Positions 63,445 to 64,000 of a DNA stretch of 64,000 bases are shown here, piece after piece. How positions within the stretch are numbered: the first letter of the stretch is position 1; every line of letters begins with the position of its first letter. The DNA is from Patagioenas fasciata (lineage: Eukaryota > Chordata > Aves > Columbiformes > Columbidae): positions 10,652,501 to 10,716,500 of the forward strand of contig NC_092540.1 in the NCBI RefSeq assembly GCF_037038585.1, read 5' to 3'. Both the position numbers and the translations under genes were made by a program. The notes under the pieces are model-generated. The model was not told the DNA's origin, ran no database searches, and was given only the letters and a program-made list of their open reading frames with translations.

Positions 63445-64000
63445 GTAGGTACAACTTCAGTCCCAGGATTTTGTCAGAGACTGGGATCAGCTCTAATAAG
63501 TTGGTTTAACCTGTGCTCCAAGGCTTTCCTTCTGGACTGTGCGTTCTTTGCATTCACACATTGAGTCTTTTTATTCATGATCCATCACCCTGAAGCCCCC
63601 AAGGTGGATTCTGGCTTTGCGTATGTGCAAACTCTTATCTTGAATATTGATTTGCACACATACAAAGCTAGGCACTCAGTTGGTTTTGATAACATGTGGC
63701 CTCACTGCCACCCCAAATTTGGTGTCTTAAATATCTATTTAGCAGTCCAAGCAGGGATATCTGCAGCAGAGCTGATCCCATGTGCTTTAATTAACAAAAT
63801 TATCTTTGTGTGTGTACCCTTCACAGATGGTATAACTAAACTCCCTGAGAAAGACCTTAATGTCCAGAGATGGATACAGTTCTCACCTAACATATGAGCT
63901 ACTCTACCTGGAACACACCTAACAAGTTAACGTGAGAGCTGTTGTGTCAGTAATAACTATCCATTTAAAATAGAGATCTAATTTTACTTCCTAAACAGAT
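63445..64000. other. Start of DNAH9 intron 21
   Basis: Begins with GTAGGTAC. No further exon or repeat recognised up to the window end. Confidence 0.5.

Noticed and set aside
1-64000. CRISPR array, operons, ribosome binding sites, plasmid or phage features
   Set aside because: The repeats are directly adjacent minisatellites without unique spacers, and introns and LINEs show a vertebrate genome.
1-64000. tRNA or rRNA genes
   Set aside because: No cloverleaf with A and B boxes and no rRNA-like segment was noticed on reading; a covariance model search would be needed to exclude them fully.

Overview
This is nuclear DNA of a bird. The evidence is a high density of CR1-type LINE fragments on both strands, most with the usual CR1 3' tail, an intact olfactory receptor gene of the avian-expanded OR14-like type, gammaretrovirus-like endogenous retrovirus pieces, and a spliced vertebrate gene whose exons read without a stop as the N-terminal part of an axonemal dynein heavy chain, best matched to DNAH9. 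I cannot name the species.

Layout. (1) 1-12.4 kb is GC-rich, minisatellite-dense DNA. It holds a C-rich array, a promoter-like CpG block at about 1.0-1.17 kb, a 0.9-kb almost pure pyrimidine tract, a coding-like minisatellite, a 1-kb AT-rich 20-bp array, a long CR1 element with broken reverse transcriptase frames (4.1-6.5 kb), further GC-rich arrays, and a second promoter-like block at about 10.9-11.05 kb. No host gene could be identified there. (2) 12.4-15.1 kb holds one LTR, a primer-binding-like site and a complete gag frame of a class I endogenous retrovirus; pol and env are missing. (3) 15-24.2 kb is an olfactory receptor neighbourhood. One OR14-like gene lies at 18,613-19,569, antisense CR1-like LINE remnants lie on both sides, and a second diverged copy of the OR 5' flank at 22.9-24.0 kb has no receptor after it. 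(4) 24.3-25.6 kb is a strong CpG island of unknown ownership. (5) 25.6-27.7 kb holds an env remnant on + facing an integrase remnant on -. (6) 27.9-64 kb is the 5' part of DNAH9 on +: a CpG promoter with an inverted pair of RFX-like half sites, exon 1 at 28,058, and 21 coding exons to 63,444 in perfect phase (4,664 coding bases, about 1,554 codons). These encode the N-terminal tail and the start of the linker. The AAA motor lies beyond the window. The introns carry CR1 fragments and one short mariner-like element.

The genes do not form one pathway. DNAH9 is an outer-arm dynein motor of motile cilia, the receptor is a chemosensory GPCR, and the rest is mobile or tandemly repeated DNA. I saw no clearly new biological system. 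The best leads are a CR1 tail that supplies most of the intron end before DNAH9 exon 4, an intact orphan gag frame, an OR14 gene altered at two signature GPCR motifs, opposed ERV fragments, and the unusual repeat-packed 5' region.
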